This document shows, one piece after another, positions 57,065 through 64,000 of a DNA stretch of 64,000 bases; position 1 is the first letter of the stretch; every line of letters begins with the position of its first letter. The DNA comes from Tenacibaculum caenipelagi. GTDB lineage: Bacteria; Bacteroidota; Bacteroidia; Flavobacteriales; Flavobacteriaceae. A program made the translations under genes and the position numbers. The notes below the pieces were generated by a model. The model did not search any database. It had not been told where the DNA came from and saw only the letters and a list, made by a program, of their open reading frames with translations. Where the stretch lies: assembly GCF_004363005.1 (NCBI RefSeq), contig NZ_SNYH01000001.1, positions 248,001 to 312,000 on the forward strand, read 5' to 3'.

Positions 57065-57229
57065 ATGTTTGTAATATTAGTATTCGGAATTTTCTTTATA
57101 ATTGATGTAATATCAAAAGCTAATCACTTTTCTATTAATTATGTTGTAAACAAACTTGGTAAACAACAAGAAAGACTTTTAAGGATACTTATTGGAATTA
57201 CTCTTATTATAACATCTATCTACCTCTAA
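57065..57229 (+). CDS. 54-aa membrane protein, leaderless
   Basis: MFVILVFGIFFIIDVISK, a loop with KANHFSINYVVNKLGKQQER, then LLRILIGITLIITSIYL: two membrane helices, reminiscent of small immunity-type or holin-like proteins, with no family recognised. Box TATTTTTA (57053-57060) is 4 nt before the ATG. Followed by another CTACAGTTT copy and no further convincing ORF. Confidence 0.55.
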   Translation: MFVILVFGIFFIIDVISKANHFSINYVVNKLGKQQERLLRILIGITLIITSIYL

Positions 57230-57340
57230 ATTCTACAGTTTAAAAGCACAACATATAGTCCATATTCTATTTATAACTCTTGAGTTTTGAGTTTAAATTC
57301 GATTTTATTTTAAAAGATGATTCGTTTAAAAATTGAACAT

Positions 57341-57369
57341 AAAAAAAAGACTATCTTTTCAGATAGTCT
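57341..57369 (-). terminator. Terminator of the cold-shock gene
   Basis: Minus strand AGACTATCT-gaaa-AGATAGTCT followed by T8; 41 nt past the stop. Confidence 0.85.
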
Positions 57370-57409
57370 CTTTCGTATAATTATGTTTAGTTATAAACTA
57401 ACCACAACT

Positions 57410-57604
57410 TTAGTCTAAAATCTCTACATTAAAAGCGTTTAAGCCTTTTTTACCTTGTTCGGTATCGTAACGTACTTTGTCATTCTCTCTAACATCGTCA
57501 ATCAATCCTGAGTTATGTACAAAAATATCTTCTCCTGATTCTGATGATGTAATAAACCCAAATCCTTTTGAGTTGTTAAAAAATTTTACTGTGCCTTCTT
57601 GCAT
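57410..57604 (-). CDS. Cold-shock domain protein (CspA family)
   Basis: 64 residues. RNP1 KGFGFI and RNP2 DIFVHNS within MQEGTVKFFNNSKGFGFI are complete. Binds single-stranded RNA as a chaperone. Transcribed with a leader of about 215 nt (57605-57820), as in many cold-induced csp genes. Confidence 0.96.
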   Translation of the reverse strand: MQEGTVKFFNNSKGFGFITSSESGEDIFVHNSGLIDDVRENDKVRYDTEQGKKGLNAFNVEILD

Positions 57605-57830
57605 CTTGCTTAAGTTTTAAATTATTATGTAATGTTTTGTAAAAGAAGAACCTTTATATAACCTCCTATAATGTAATTACATAATTACAAAGGCTATCAT
57701 GCTTATAAACACTTAAAAAATAAAGGAATAATGAGATAAAAAAAGACAAGAAGAGAATAAACTCAAAAAACTAATTACTATATACTACTTTGAAATAATT
57801 AAGATGTTCTACTTGAACGACACAAAGATA
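57605..57830 (-). promoter_or_regulatory. Long cold-shock leader and promoter
   Basis: -7 box TATCTTTG on the minus strand at 57823-57830 puts the start near 57818, so the leader is about 215 nt. It includes a palindrome GTAATTATGTAATTAC followed by TATAGGAGGTTATAT, the latter a rare Shine-Dalgarno-like stretch about 55 nt before the ATG. Temperature-responsive folding is plausible, not shown. The 57831-58073 stretch beyond is AT-rich with nothing I can name. Confidence 0.45.
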
Positions 57831-58073
57831 CTCTTTTTTAATTGATTATTGGGAAATTAGCTTCTTTTTAATTTTAAACACCATAATTTCATACGCTACA
57901 CGTATAATAAAAACCAATTTTAATACTCTTTTTTACTATACAAGATTATATTTTACATTCACATTTATAAAACTACCCTTGCAACTTATAAAATCTTTAT
58001 AAACCTATGTTATTCACTTTCTGAAAGCTACCTATTAAAGATATCGTTTTTGTTATTTTTTTCAAAAAAATAT

Positions 58074-58103
58074 TTGCAGATATTAGAAACAGTCTTATAT
58101 TTG
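58074..58103 (+). promoter_or_regulatory. Promoter of the tRNA-Gly cluster
   Basis: TTG (58074-58076), 19-nt spacer, TATATTTG (58096-58103), then CAACCGC. Same geometry as the promoters of tRNA-Met and tRNA-His. Confidence 0.75.
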
Positions 58104-58116
58104 CAACCGCTTTACT

Positions 58117-58189
58117 GCGGGAGTAGCTCAGTTGGTAGAGCGTCAGCCTTCCAAGCTGAATGTCGCCAGTTCGAACCTGGTCTCCCGCT
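58117..58189 (+). tRNA. tRNA-Gly (TCC), copy 1
   Basis: 73 nt. Acceptor GCGGGAG/CTCCCGC, anticodon TCC at 58150-58152, T-arm loop TTCGAAC. No CCA encoded. First of three identical copies. Confidence 0.95.
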
Positions 58190-58231
58190 CAAATTTTTAC
58201 ATAGTTGTAAGAAATTACAAAAGTCTTTACC

Positions 58232-58304
58232 GCGGGAGTAGCTCAGTTGGTAGAGCGTCAGCCTTCCAAGCTGAATGTCGCCAGTTCGAACCTGGTCTCC
58301 CGCT
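58232..58304 (+). tRNA. tRNA-Gly (TCC), copy 2
   Basis: Sequence identical to copy 1 and spaced exactly 115 nt from it; the 42-nt spacer before copy 3 is identical to the one before copy 2. Confidence 0.95.
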
Positions 58305-58346
58305 CAAATTTTTACATAGTTGTAAGAAATTACAAAAGTCTTTACC

Positions 58347-58419
58347 GCGGGAGTAGCTCAGTTGGTAGAGCGTCAGCCTTCCAAGCTGAATGTCGCCAGT
58401 TCGAACCTGGTCTCCCGCT
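58347..58419 (+). tRNA. tRNA-Gly (TCC), copy 3
   Basis: Identical to copies 1 and 2, 115 nt after copy 2. Followed directly by the terminator. Confidence 0.95.
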
Positions 58420-58420
58420 C

Positions 58421-58453
58421 AAAAAAAACCGAAACATTAGTTTCGGTTTTTTT
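58421..58453. terminator. Terminator of the tRNA-Gly cluster
   Basis: AAAAAAAACCGAAAC-atta-GTTTCGGTTTTTTTT; works for both the tRNA cluster and the converging rhomboid gene. Confidence 0.9.
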
Positions 58454-59100
58454 TATTTATTTAGTTTTAATTTATCTCCAAAGAAAAATAACCCCAGAAT
58501 AATTAGCGCCATAATACCAACCATTATTGTATGATTTGTTATTACACTTGGTCGTAACACTAATGTTATCAAATATCCACCAATAGCACCTCCTAAATGA
58601 GCTGAATGACCGATATTACCTACTTGGTTTTTCATTCCATAAATTGAATACAACAAATACCCTATACCAAAAACATACCCTGGAATTGGAATTGGTATCG
58701 GCAACATAATCAACTCCATACTTGGGTACAACATTATTGAAGAGAAAATAACTCCCGAAACTGCACCTGATGCTCCCACAGCACTATAATACAATTCTCT
58801 TTTATGCTGATACAACGAATACATACTCCCAGCAATTAAACTGGCAAAGTATATTAACACAAAATTGATTGTTCCAAAACTAGAATCTACCACTTTTCCA
58901 AATAAATACAATGCATACATATTAAACCCTAAATGCAACCAATCTACATGTAAAAAACCAGATGTAAGCATTCGTTCTTTTTCTCCTCCTAAAATTCTTT
59001 GTATTTGAAATTTATAGCGATCAAAAAAAAGAGAACTACTAAAACCTTTAGCAGATACTAATACATTAGCTACAATTAATCCAATAATAATTTGACTCAT
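58453..59100 (-). CDS. Rhomboid-family intramembrane serine protease
   Basis: 215 residues, six membrane helices. Active-site serine in AVGASGAVSGVIF and histidine in GHSAHLGGAIGGYL; the HVDWLHLGFNMYALYLFG oxyanion helix is complete. Cleaves membrane proteins; substrates unknown. -7 box TATGTTTG on the minus strand at 59119-59126 gives a short leader of about 14 nt. Confidence 0.93.
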   Translation of the reverse strand: MSQIIIGLIVANVLVSAKGFSSSLFFDRYKFQIQRILGGEKERMLTSGFLHVDWLHLGFNMYALYLFGKVVDSSFGTINFVLIYFASLIAGSMYSLYQHKRELYYSAVGASGAVSGVIFSSIMLYPSMELIMLPIPIPIPGYVFGIGYLLYSIYGMKNQVGNIGHSAHLGGAIGGYLITLVLRPSVITNHTIMVGIMALIILGLFFFGDKLKLNK

Positions 59101-59190
59101 AATTTATTTATATACCCACAAACATAAACAAAAGTTAATAAAGTAAATGATTGATAATTTAATGCGATATTTGCCCCAAAATATAACTTA

Positions 59191-60099
59191 ATGAAACTAC
59201 TCATATTTATTATTGTCTATCCACTAATATGGATATTATCAATTTTACCCATGAGATTATTATATATAATTTCTGATTTTTTTCGTCTTGTTGTTTTCAA
59301 TTTTATAGGATATCGCAAAAAGGTTGTTATTCAAAATTTAAAAATGGCTTTTCCTGACAAAAATGACAAGGAAATAAAAAGCATTGCAAAAAAATTCTAC
59401 AAACATTTTATCGATTTAATTTTTGAAAGTATTAAATCTTTTACCATATCAAAAAAGCAAATTGAGAAAAGATATGTGTACAAGAATATAGAGGTAATAA
59501 ACAATCTAGCTGCCCAAGGTAGAAGTATTATTTTATCGGGTTCTCATCAAGCGAATTGGGAACTGTCTTTCGGTCTTCCTCTTAAAGCTAATCTTAGCTG
59601 TTATGGAGCCTACACAAGAATTCAAAATCCTTATTTTGAAAAAGTCATCAAATCATCTAGAACAAAATTTGGCTACGATGGTGTACCCACTGGACTTTTC
59701 AATAAAAAACTAGAAGAACGAGTAAAAAACAATATTCAAAGTTTATATGTTTTACTAAGCGACCAATCTCCCCAAGTACATAAAACTAGGTATTGGGCTA
59801 CTTTTTTAAACAACTGGGTTCCTGTACACACCGGGATGGAAATTTTAGCTAAAAAATACAATTTTGCTATTGTTAATATGAATGTTACTAAAGTAAAAAG
59901 AGGATATTATGAAGCTAATTTTGAACTCATAACTGAAACTCCAAAAGAGTTTGAAAACTTTGAAATTACTGATAAATACTTAAAAATTACTGAAGCCCAC
60001 ATTAAAACTCAACCAGAGTTTTATTTATGGACACATAAACGTTTTAAGCATAAAGACAAATACGAACAATGGCTAGAAAACAGAAAAGCTTCTCAATAA
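59191..60099 (+). CDS. Lysophospholipid acyltransferase (LpxL/HtrB family)
   Basis: 302 residues. N-terminal membrane helix, acyltransferase motif H-x4-E in SGSHQANWELSFGLP, FNKKLEERVKNNIQSLYVLLSDQSP and a C-terminal FYLWTHKRFKHKDKYEQWL. Adds a secondary acyl chain to lipid A or acylates a lipid precursor at the inner membrane. Single gene with a terminator over its stop. Confidence 0.9.
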   Translation: MKLLIFIIVYPLIWILSILPMRLLYIISDFFRLVVFNFIGYRKKVVIQNLKMAFPDKNDKEIKSIAKKFYKHFIDLIFESIKSFTISKKQIEKRYVYKNIEVINNLAAQGRSIILSGSHQANWELSFGLPLKANLSCYGAYTRIQNPYFEKVIKSSRTKFGYDGVPTGLFNKKLEERVKNNIQSLYVLLSDQSPQVHKTRYWATFLNNWVPVHTGMEILAKKYNFAIVNMNVTKVKRGYYEANFELITETPKEFENFEITDKYLKITEAHIKTQPEFYLWTHKRFKHKDKYEQWLENRKASQ

Positions 60100-60118
60100 A
60101 CTGAGAAGCTTTTTTTTA
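60084..60118 (+). terminator. Terminator of the acyltransferase gene
   Basis: AAAAGCTTCTCA-ataaac-TGAGAAGCTTTT and T tract; the stop codon lies in the loop. Confidence 0.85.
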
Positions 60119-60153
60119 TTCAATCCTAATTTTAAAAGGTAAATTTAAAACAC

Positions 60154-60183
60154 AAAAAAACCTTCTCAAATTGAGAAGGTTTT
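60154..60183 (-). terminator. Terminator of tRNA-His
   Basis: ACCTTCTCAA-a-TTGAGAAGGT with T7 on the minus strand; immediately follows the tRNA end. Confidence 0.8.
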
Positions 60184-60184
60184 G

Positions 60185-60259
60185 GGTGAAAGACCGGGTT
60201 CGAACCGGCGACCTCCGGAACCACAATCCGGCGCTCTAACCAACTGAGCTACAATCACC
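60185..60259 (-). tRNA. tRNA-His (GTG)
   Basis: Minus strand. Anticodon GTG in ATTGTGGT, G(-1) encoded at 60259, T-arm GCCGG-TTCGAAC-CCGGT, discriminator C73. Acceptor arms GTGATTG/CTTTCAC pair except for two adjacent T-T mismatches at 5-68 and 6-67. No CCA encoded. Confidence 0.9.
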
Positions 60260-60275
60260 ATGTAACTTGCGGGTG

Positions 60276-60305
60276 CAAATATACAAGCTTTTCATATTTT
60301 GACAA
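60276..60305 (-). promoter_or_regulatory. Promoter of tRNA-His
   Basis: Minus strand TTG (60303-60305), 19-nt spacer, TATATTTG (60276-60283), followed by CACCCGCAA as for tRNA-Met. Confidence 0.75.
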
Positions 60306-60314
60306 AATTTTTTT

Positions 60315-61031
60315 TTAAATTAATTTACTTAAATTTTCAACAGCAACGTAACGTTCTGAATTAAAACCTTCTGCAAAATCAACTCCAATCAATCTTCCTA
60401 GATCTCTTGCTCTGTATTCTATACTATCTGTAAAGTTTCTGCTTGTAATCGGGGTTTCTGGCTCCTCACTTTTTGGATCATAAAACTGTGATGAGTACGC
60501 CATGACTGAAGCTACTTTTTTATCTATAAAACCAGTTACATCTACCACAAAGTCAGGTTCTATATTTTTCCATTGAATGTAATGATATACTTGCTTCGGC
60601 CTCCATTTTTCTTGTTGAACTCCATCCAATTCTGTTTCTATCTTTAACAGCCCACTTAAAAAACAAGCATCAGACACTAATTGACTTCCTTTAGGATGGT
60701 CTATATGACGATCATCAATAGCATTGCACAACACTATTTCTGGTTGATACTTGCGTATCATTTTGATAATTTCTAACTGATGTTCTTTATCATTCCTAAA
60801 AAAGCCATCTGCAAATCCTAAGTTTTCTCGTACTGAAACTCCTAAAATGTCGGCTGCTATTGATGCTTCTTTATCTCGTAACTCTGCAGAACCTCGTGTT
60901 CCTAACTCACCTCGAGTTAAATCGACTATTCCTACTTTTTTCCCTAAAGAAATTTCTTTGGCTATGGTGGCTGCACATCCTAATTCAACATCATCAGGAT
61001 GCGCACCAAAAGCTAATATATCTAGTTTCAT
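60315..61031 (-). CDS. bshB1: Bacillithiol biosynthesis deacetylase BshB1
   Basis: 238 residues. Zinc site AFGAHPDDVELGCAATIA and the later DDRHIDHPKGS are the LmbE/BshB pattern; MAYSSQFYDPKS and SRNFTDSIEYRARDLGRLIG are typical of BshB1. Removes acetyl from GlcNAc-malate. Partner enzyme bshC is at 31.9 kb; bshA is not in the window. Its ATG overlaps the previous stop by one base. Confidence 0.95.
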   Translation of the reverse strand: MKLDILAFGAHPDDVELGCAATIAKEISLGKKVGIVDLTRGELGTRGSAELRDKEASIAADILGVSVRENLGFADGFFRNDKEHQLEIIKMIRKYQPEIVLCNAIDDRHIDHPKGSQLVSDACFLSGLLKIETELDGVQQEKWRPKQVYHYIQWKNIEPDFVVDVTGFIDKKVASVMAYSSQFYDPKSEEPETPITSRNFTDSIEYRARDLGRLIGVDFAEGFNSERYVAVENLSKLI

Positions 61032-61594
61032 TATTTCAATTTTAAAATTGATATTACTACAAAAACAACCATTTGAAAAGCAAACATCAACATTTCATCT
61101 TTCGTTACTCTTCTTTCTTGAAAAAAATCATACCTACTCCCTTTGCACGGCATTACAAATTCTTTTCTATTAAAATACAAGCTATACACTCTTAATAACT
61201 GGTATAATAAAAGATAAAACCATGTCATACTCATTTGTGATATGGCTATTCCTCTTTTCATTTGCACAAATGAAAAGTTCCTTATTTTAAAATATAAATA
61301 TAAATGAATTAATGAAATAAAAAGCCAATACAAAAACACATTGAGCTTTCTCATTGAGGAGTAATTAAGCATTATAATGAACAAAATAGTCCCTGTTGAA
61401 TAAAATAAGTAGAACTCAGAGCTATATGAAAATAAATCTGGGTAAAAAACAATAATGAAAGTCAAAATTGAATATACGGACATTGAAACCTTATCCCATA
61501 AATCGAGTTTTCTCACATAAAATAAAGGTAAACCTTTAACCTTTACCTTTTCTAATATTTTATTAACTCTAACTAGACTTGAACTGTTTTCCAT
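61031..61594 (-). CDS. Multi-pass membrane protein of unknown function
   Basis: 187 residues. Helices at VSMSVYSILTFIIVFYP, EFYLFYSTGTILFIIML, VFLYWLFISLIHLYLYF, TWFYLLLYQLLRVYSLY and FAFQMVVFVVISILKL. No family recognised. Lies between the MATE gene (22-nt overlap) and bshB1 (1-nt overlap), hence cotranscribed. Confidence 0.75.
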   Translation of the reverse strand: MENSSSLVRVNKILEKVKVKGLPLFYVRKLDLWDKVSMSVYSILTFIIVFYPDLFSYSSEFYLFYSTGTILFIIMLNYSSMRKLNVFLYWLFISLIHLYLYFKIRNFSFVQMKRGIAISQMSMTWFYLLLYQLLRVYSLYFNRKEFVMPCKGSRYDFFQERRVTKDEMLMFAFQMVVFVVISILKLK

Positions 61595-62982
61595 TTTCCT
61601 TTTCTAAAAAGCCAAATTCCTACAATCGCAATTAAAACTTCAGCTAAAGTTATCGCTGCAAATACACCAACAGGACCAAAACCAAAGGTTATTGCCATCA
61701 GATACGCAAATGGTAACTGAAATAACCAAAAACACACAAAATTGATATAGGTTGGTGTTTTGGTATCTCCTGAACCATTAAACGATTGAATTACTACCAT
61801 ACCGTAAGCATAAGCTATGTATCCTGCTGCTATAATTTGTAAACATAAAGCTCCGTTTTCAACTACCATTGTGTTCTCAGAAAACCACCCTAAAAATGTA
61901 GGAGCAAAGAACATATAGATTAACGAAACAACTCCCATAAAAAAGGCACAATATTTACTAGTTATCCAAACCGATTTTTCTGCTCTTTCTGGTTGTTGTG
62001 CTCCTAAATTTTGACCCACTAAAGTTGCTGCAGCATTACTCATTCCCCAAGCAGGCATTAAGGTAAACATCATAATACGTATCGCTATTGTATAGCCAGC
62101 TAAAACTTCACTACCAAACTCAGATATAATACGCATTAAAAATACCCAGCTAGAAGTACCAATAATAAATTGTCCTATTCCGCCTAACGACACTTTTATT
62201 AAGTTTACCATTACAGCTACTCTTATTACTAAGTCTTTTACTACTAGTTTTATTTTCCCTGCTCCAAAAAATAGTATTGACAATTGTGTAATTACAGCAG
62301 TTCCTCTACCAATAGTGGTTGCTATTGCCGCTCCTTCTACCCCATAAGCAGGTATTGGACCTAATCCAAAAATGAATATTGGATCTAAAATAATATTCAA
62401 TCCGTTTGACAAAATCAAAGTCCACATCGCTATAGAAGCATTTCCTGCTCCTCTAAAAACAGCATTGATTAAAAAGAGTAGCATCACAGTTATATTCCCT
62501 CCTAATAATACACGTGTATAACCGTATCCTTCAGCTATTAAATCAGGTTCACCACCCATCAACTCTAAAATTTCCTTAGGATATAAAATTCCGACAATAC
62601 TAATAAGGACTGAAATAAATATTCCTAAAAAGATAACTTGTACAGCTGTTTGATTTGCTCCTTCACTATCTTTTTCTCCTGTCCTTCGAGCCACCAATGC
62701 GGTTGCAGCCATACTTAGTCCGATAGCCACTGCATATACCAAAGTTAATACCGATTCGGTTAATCCAACTGTAGCTACCGCATTCACGCTCACTCTTGAA
62801 ACGTAAATAATATCTACCAGGGCAAAAATAGATTCCATTAACATTTCTAAAATCATCGGAATTGAAAGCATGAATATTGCTTTTTTTATGCTTCCTGTGG
62901 TAAAATCTTGCTGCCTACCTAAAACAGCATCTTTAAAAAGTGAAAATATAGTTTGTTTTGAAGTTTGATTGTTATTAGTCAT
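61573..62982 (-). CDS. MATE-family multidrug/Na+ antiporter
   Basis: 469 residues, twelve helices in two bundles: FMLSIPMILEMLMESIFALVDIIYVSRV near the start and LMPAWGMSNAAATLVGQNLGAQQPERAEKS in the second half, typical of MATE. Exports cationic drugs or metabolites with Na+ or H+ influx. The leader of about 110 nt is highly structured and contains a short upstream ORF. Confidence 0.93.
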   Translation of the reverse strand: MTNNNQTSKQTIFSLFKDAVLGRQQDFTTGSIKKAIFMLSIPMILEMLMESIFALVDIIYVSRVSVNAVATVGLTESVLTLVYAVAIGLSMAATALVARRTGEKDSEGANQTAVQVIFLGIFISVLISIVGILYPKEILELMGGEPDLIAEGYGYTRVLLGGNITVMLLFLINAVFRGAGNASIAMWTLILSNGLNIILDPIFIFGLGPIPAYGVEGAAIATTIGRGTAVITQLSILFFGAGKIKLVVKDLVIRVAVMVNLIKVSLGGIGQFIIGTSSWVFLMRIISEFGSEVLAGYTIAIRIMMFTLMPAWGMSNAAATLVGQNLGAQQPERAEKSVWITSKYCAFFMGVVSLIYMFFAPTFLGWFSENTMVVENGALCLQIIAAGYIAYAYGMVVIQSFNGSGDTKTPTYINFVCFWLFQLPFAYLMAITFGFGPVGVFAAITLAEVLIAIVGIWLFRKGKWKTVQV

Positions 62983-63104
62983 TATAAGTTTTTTAAATAC
63001 ATTAATCTCCTTAAGAAAAACTTAAGGCGTAACTACTTGTTGCTCAAGCAACGGTGCTATGTGTGCGACTTATACAATCATAATGATACAAATATGCAAA
63101 AATA
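62982..63104 (-). promoter_or_regulatory. Structured leader of the MATE gene with overlapping upstream ORF
   Basis: -7 box TATTTTTG at 63097-63104 (minus strand) gives a ~110-nt leader with two hairpins: GTTGCTTGAGCAAC and CCTTAAG-ttttt-CTTAAGG (63009-63027). Right after the second is AGGAG, partly in the stem, and a 6-codon ORF (MYLKNL, 63002-62982) whose TAA shares its last A with the MATE ATG (TAATG). This looks like a cis-acting control element of an exporter, but no known riboswitch class is recognised. Confidence 0.5.
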
Positions 63105-63121
63105 ATTTTAATTAAATTCAA

Positions 63122-63129
63122 TATCTTCG
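63122..63129 (+). promoter_or_regulatory. -7 box for the leaderless DUF2520 gene
   Basis: TATCTTCG (TAnnTTCG variant), 4 nt before the ATG at 63134. Confidence 0.45.
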
Positions 63130-63133
63130 TGCT

Positions 63134-63892
63134 ATGATTAAGATTGCCATTATAGGGGGCGGTAATGTAGCTACACATTTAGCCAATGCTTTTAGCAAAA
63201 CAAACTATGTATCACTGGTACAAGTTTGCGCTAGGAATATTGAGCAAATTGAGCATTTAAAAAACGTTACTTCTATTACAAATAGTATTGAATTATTGAA
63301 AAAAGCTGACGTATATGTTATTGCCGTTTCTGATGATGCTATAGGAAGTGTTTCAAATAAAATTAATCACCAAAACAGCTTGATAGTCCATACTTCGGGA
63401 AGTGTAGAAATGCAATCGATTCAAACCAAAGGACGTAAAGGTGTTTTCTATCTTTTACAAAGTTTTTCTAAAAATAAAAAAGTGAATTTTGATGAAATTC
63501 CATTTTGTTTAGAAGCTGAAAACGAAAGTGATTTACAATTATTAGAAACTCTAGCCAAATCTATCGGGAAAAAGATATATCATATCAATTCAGAACAGCG
63601 AAAACAATTGCATGTCGCTGCTGTTTTTGTAAATAATTTTACGAACCATATGTATAAAATTGGTGCTGATATTTGTAACAAACATCAAGTTCCTTTTGAA
63701 GTATTACAGCCTTTGATTAAAGAAACAGCTCAAAAAATAACAAAACTAAGTCCTGAAGAAGCACAAACAGGGCCTGCCAAGAGAAATGATCAAAAAACCA
63801 TTCAAAACCATTTAGCGTTATTGAATGCTGAACAGCAAGAAATTTATAAACTTATTACAAAATCAATCCAACAGAATGGAAAAAAGCTATAA
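63134..63892 (+). CDS. Rossmann-fold/DUF2520 protein
   Basis: 252 residues. NAD(P)-binding MIKIAIIGGGNVATHLANAF, VYVIAVSDDAIGSVS and VHTSGSVEM, then a helical DUF2520 domain (QLHVAAVFVNNFTNHMYKIG, SPEEAQTGPAKRND). Oxidoreductase-like, related to F420/ketopantoate reductase folds; substrate unknown. Probably leaderless. Its last 17 nt overlap the KdsC-like gene, so the two are coupled. Confidence 0.88.
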   Translation: MIKIAIIGGGNVATHLANAFSKTNYVSLVQVCARNIEQIEHLKNVTSITNSIELLKKADVYVIAVSDDAIGSVSNKINHQNSLIVHTSGSVEMQSIQTKGRKGVFYLLQSFSKNKKVNFDEIPFCLEAENESDLQLLETLAKSIGKKIYHINSEQRKQLHVAAVFVNNFTNHMYKIGADICNKHQVPFEVLQPLIKETAQKITKLSPEEAQTGPAKRNDQKTIQNHLALLNAEQQEIYKLITKSIQQNGKKL

Positions 63893-64000
63893 AGAATACT
63901 TACCTCAAATAGATACCTTTATTTTTGATGTAGATGGTGTACTAACTAACGGAATTGTAACTGTTTTTCCTGACGGACAACTCGTACGCCAAATGAATAT
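63876..64000 (+). CDS. HAD-family phosphatase, KdsC-like, cut by window end
   Basis: 41 residues visible from ATG 63876: MEKSYKEYLPQIDTFI and then FDVDGVLTNGIVTVFPDG, the catalytic DxDG motif of KDO-8-phosphate phosphatase. The family is about 170-180 residues, so three quarters are missing. Overlaps the DUF2520 gene by 17 nt. KDO is part of the lipid A core; the acyltransferase at 59.2 kb is in the same pathway area. Confidence 0.85.
   Translation, partial: MEKSYKEYLPQIDTFIFDVDGVLTNGIVTVFPDGQLVRQMN

Larger units (their letters stand above)
56332..57241 (+). repeat. Five copies of CTACWGTTT separating mini-genes
   Basis: Exact 9-mers at 56332-56340 (CTACAGTTT), 56592-56600 (CTACTGTTT), 56908-56916 (CTACTGTTT), 57025-57033 (CTACAGTTT) and 57233-57241 (CTACAGTTT). 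Copies 2 and 4 begin 0 nt after a stop codon, copies 3 and 5 within 13 and 3 nt of one. Distances to the next ATG range from 16 to 36 nt. This is far denser than chance for a 9-mer in this DNA. Confidence 0.6.

Noticed and set aside
56332..57241. Integron cassette array
   Set aside because: The 9-mer is not an attC site: no paired inverted core sites and no integrase in the window.
58117..58419. Regular 115-bp repeat units as a possible CRISPR array
   Set aside because: The repeated part is a complete tRNA gene and the spacers are identical to each other.
58050..58534. Three overlapping ORFs of 63-95 aa across the tRNA-Gly cluster
   Set aside because: They translate the three tRNA copies (repeated QPSKLNVASSNLVSRSN); the DNA is clearly tRNA.
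62982..63104. Known riboswitch class (TPP, SAM, THF, guanidine, preQ1) before MATE
   Set aside because: None of the conserved cores of these classes is visible; kept only as an unknown structured leader.

Overview
The window is AT-rich chromosomal DNA from a member of the Bacteroidota, almost certainly family Flavobacteriaceae and possibly Tenacibaculum-like (the genus is a guess). Reasons: promoters follow the Bacteroidota form TTG-N(15-20)-TAnnTTTG; Shine-Dalgarno sequences are essentially absent; hemC and hemD are fused; bacillithiol genes (bshC, bshB1), monomeric isocitrate dehydrogenase, BatA-type proteins, a LytS/LytTR pair with a beta-propeller sensor, HmuY, DUF6607 and DUF6095 proteins are all present. 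No insertion sequence, prophage, rRNA or CRISPR array is visible; most of the window is ordinary core genome.

Layout. 1-8.7 kb is a heme synthesis region: a leftward operon hemA, hemCD, hemB, an 82-aa unknown, hemL (cut by the window start), and a divergent rightward group with an AraC-type regulator, a SpoU rRNA/tRNA methylase, hemH and hemJ. 8.7-25.8 kb is mixed housekeeping (recR, pepD, acpH-like, ggt, trmD, rplS, icd, murQ) plus secreted proteins of unclear role, including a signal-less GH16-like protein and a protein built from four TonB-C-like units. 25.8-28.2 kb holds rny, a 6S RNA, zapA and a coiled-coil gene. 28-41 kb holds an M23 peptidase, a pseudogene broken by two lesions, rlmF-bshC-methylase, a BatA protein joined to a dihydroorotase lacking its metal ligands, a peroxiredoxin, an Fe-S-less endonuclease III, and a sigma factor followed by an unlisted 47-aa gene. 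41-48 kb holds uvrA and a heme uptake locus (TonB receptor plus HmuY, divergent from a DUF6607 protein). 48.2-52.6 kb is a two-component LytS/LytTR region preceded by a lipoprotein operon with a 21-bp-phased direct repeat.

52.7-64 kb is more accessory. It contains tRNA-Met, three identical tRNA-Gly(TCC) in 115-bp tandem units, tRNA-His, two GNAT genes, and at 55.8-57.2 kb a cluster of very small genes: a double-glycine leader peptide with four cysteines, a candidate small RNA, and four or five mini-genes, several leaderless, separated by copies of the 9-mer CTACWGTTT. A cold-shock gene with a long leader, a rhomboid protease, an LpxL-type acyltransferase, bshB1, a MATE exporter with a structured leader and a small overlapping upstream ORF, a DUF2520 protein and the start of a KdsC-like phosphatase finish the window.

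How it fits together. Heme synthesis (hemA to hemJ; hemE and the coproporphyrinogen oxidase lie elsewhere) and heme uptake (the HmuY locus) both carry Fur/PerR-like palindromes at their control regions, suggesting joint iron/heme or peroxide control. Bacillithiol synthesis is split over two sites. The strongest candidates for something undescribed are the mini-gene cluster at 55.8-57.2 kb, the MATE leader, the LytTR-type direct repeat, and the common set of leaderless genes whose -7 box sits exactly 4 nt before the ATG.
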